The translations under genes were made by a program, and so were the position numbers. 5,545 nucleotides of DNA from Candidatus Bathyarchaeota archaeon (GTDB taxonomy: Archaea > Thermoproteota > Bathyarchaeia > RBG-16-48-13 > GCA-020345945), in contig CP070773.1 of NCBI GenBank assembly GCA_020345945.1, positions 170,324-175,868 on the forward strand, written 5' to 3'. Numbering within the stretch: the first letter of the stretch is position 1; each line of letters begins with the position of its first letter. Below the pieces are notes generated by a model. It saw nothing but the letters and a program-made list of their open reading frames with translations. It was not told the DNA's origin and made no database searches. Shown here in pieces: positions 5,340-5,545 of the stretch.

Positions 5340-5545
5340 ATGGAGACCACTCTTGTTGTACCAGTGAAAAATGAAGTAAATACTATCCAAGAGTGTGTAC
5401 AATCGATTCTTAATCAAACCTACAAGGATTTTGAAGTAATTTTTGTTGATGGGGGGTCCACTGATGGAACATACGAGATCCTCGACAGCATCAGGAAAGA
5501 GGAATCAAGAATCAAAGTTTTACGTGAGCCTGGTTTAGGACCAAG
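5340..5545 (+). CDS. Family 2 glycosyltransferase, 3' partial
   Basis: The first 68 residues of a GT-A fold glycosyltransferase that transfers sugar from a nucleotide-sugar or a lipid-linked donor at the cytosolic side of the membrane, usually for surface glycans, glycolipids or protein glycosylation. The N-terminus VVPVKNEVNTIQECVQSILNQ (residues 6-26) is the classic nucleotide-binding start. VDGGSTDGT (36-44) is the conserved GT2 loop, followed by a helix and the KVLREPG strand. A stop (TAG) lies two codons before the ATG, so the start is well bounded. GGATGAT at 5322-5328 is a weak ribosome site about 11 nt upstream. It begins 36 nt after the tRNA, and no clear promoter of its own is seen. 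The acceptor and donor cannot be predicted from this fragment, because the C-terminal region lies beyond the window. Confidence 0.88.
   Translation, partial: METTLVVPVKNEVNTIQECVQSILNQTYKDFEVIFVDGGSTDGTYEILDSIRKEESRIKVLREPGLGP

Noticed and set aside
5187..5417. Minus-strand open frame of 76 codons containing ERDLNPRRPTPQGFS
   Set aside because: It is antisense to the tRNA-Leu gene. The peptide is a typical false protein translated from the reverse of a tRNA, and it also overlaps the glycosyltransferase start.
1..5545. CRISPR array, insertion sequence, phage or defence system
   Set aside because: No regularly spaced repeats, terminal inverted repeats, transposase, integrase or defence-type domains are visible. 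The HD protein fits ordinary nucleotide metabolism, not a CRISPR Cas3-type nuclease.

Overview
This is a stretch of archaeal chromosome. The evidence is the gene content: a two-subunit aconitase-X enzyme of the archaeal mevalonate pathway, a UPF0147 protein, and a zinc-ribbon protein of the Sjogren/scleroderma autoantigen (p27) type. A tRNA-Leu with a short intron at the canonical 37/38 site, able to form a bulge-helix-bulge, and Shine-Dalgarno sites of the GGTGA/GGAGG type agree with this. The DNA is AT-rich by eye and AGA is a favoured Arg codon. The mix fits a TACK-type archaeon (Nitrososphaerota, Bathyarchaeia or a relative), but I cannot name a lineage from sequence alone.

Layout. Bases 2-1403 (+) encode the large subunit (5' end cut by the window) and the small subunit of phosphomevalonate dehydratase, translationally coupled by an 8-nt overlap. 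An HD-domain phosphohydrolase related to SAMHD1/dGTPases follows at 1476-2759 (+). It converges, with a 9-nt gap, on a thymidylate kinase (2769-3350, -). A 166-nt spacer separates this from the zinc-ribbon protein (3517-3873, -). That gene diverges from the UPF0147 gene (3999-4289, +), with an AT-rich promoter between them. UPF0147 converges, with a 17-nt gap, on an inositol-monophosphatase/FBPase-family gene (4307-5128, -). A small shared promoter region precedes the intron-containing tRNA-Leu(CAG) (5195-5303, +), and the start of a family 2 glycosyltransferase (5340 onward, +) runs off the end.

Functionally this is mostly core metabolism. The first two genes make trans-anhydromevalonate 5-phosphate for isoprenoid lipid synthesis. 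The HD protein and thymidylate kinase are adjacent and may both act on deoxynucleotides. The phosphatase probably acts in sugar or inositol phosphate metabolism, and the glycosyltransferase in glycan synthesis. The zinc-ribbon and UPF0147 proteins have no assigned role. No CRISPR array, insertion sequence, phage gene or defence island is visible. The most notable sequence signals are the duplicated pairing element inside the tRNA intron, which allows two competing folds, and an internal 42-residue-period duplication within UPF0147.
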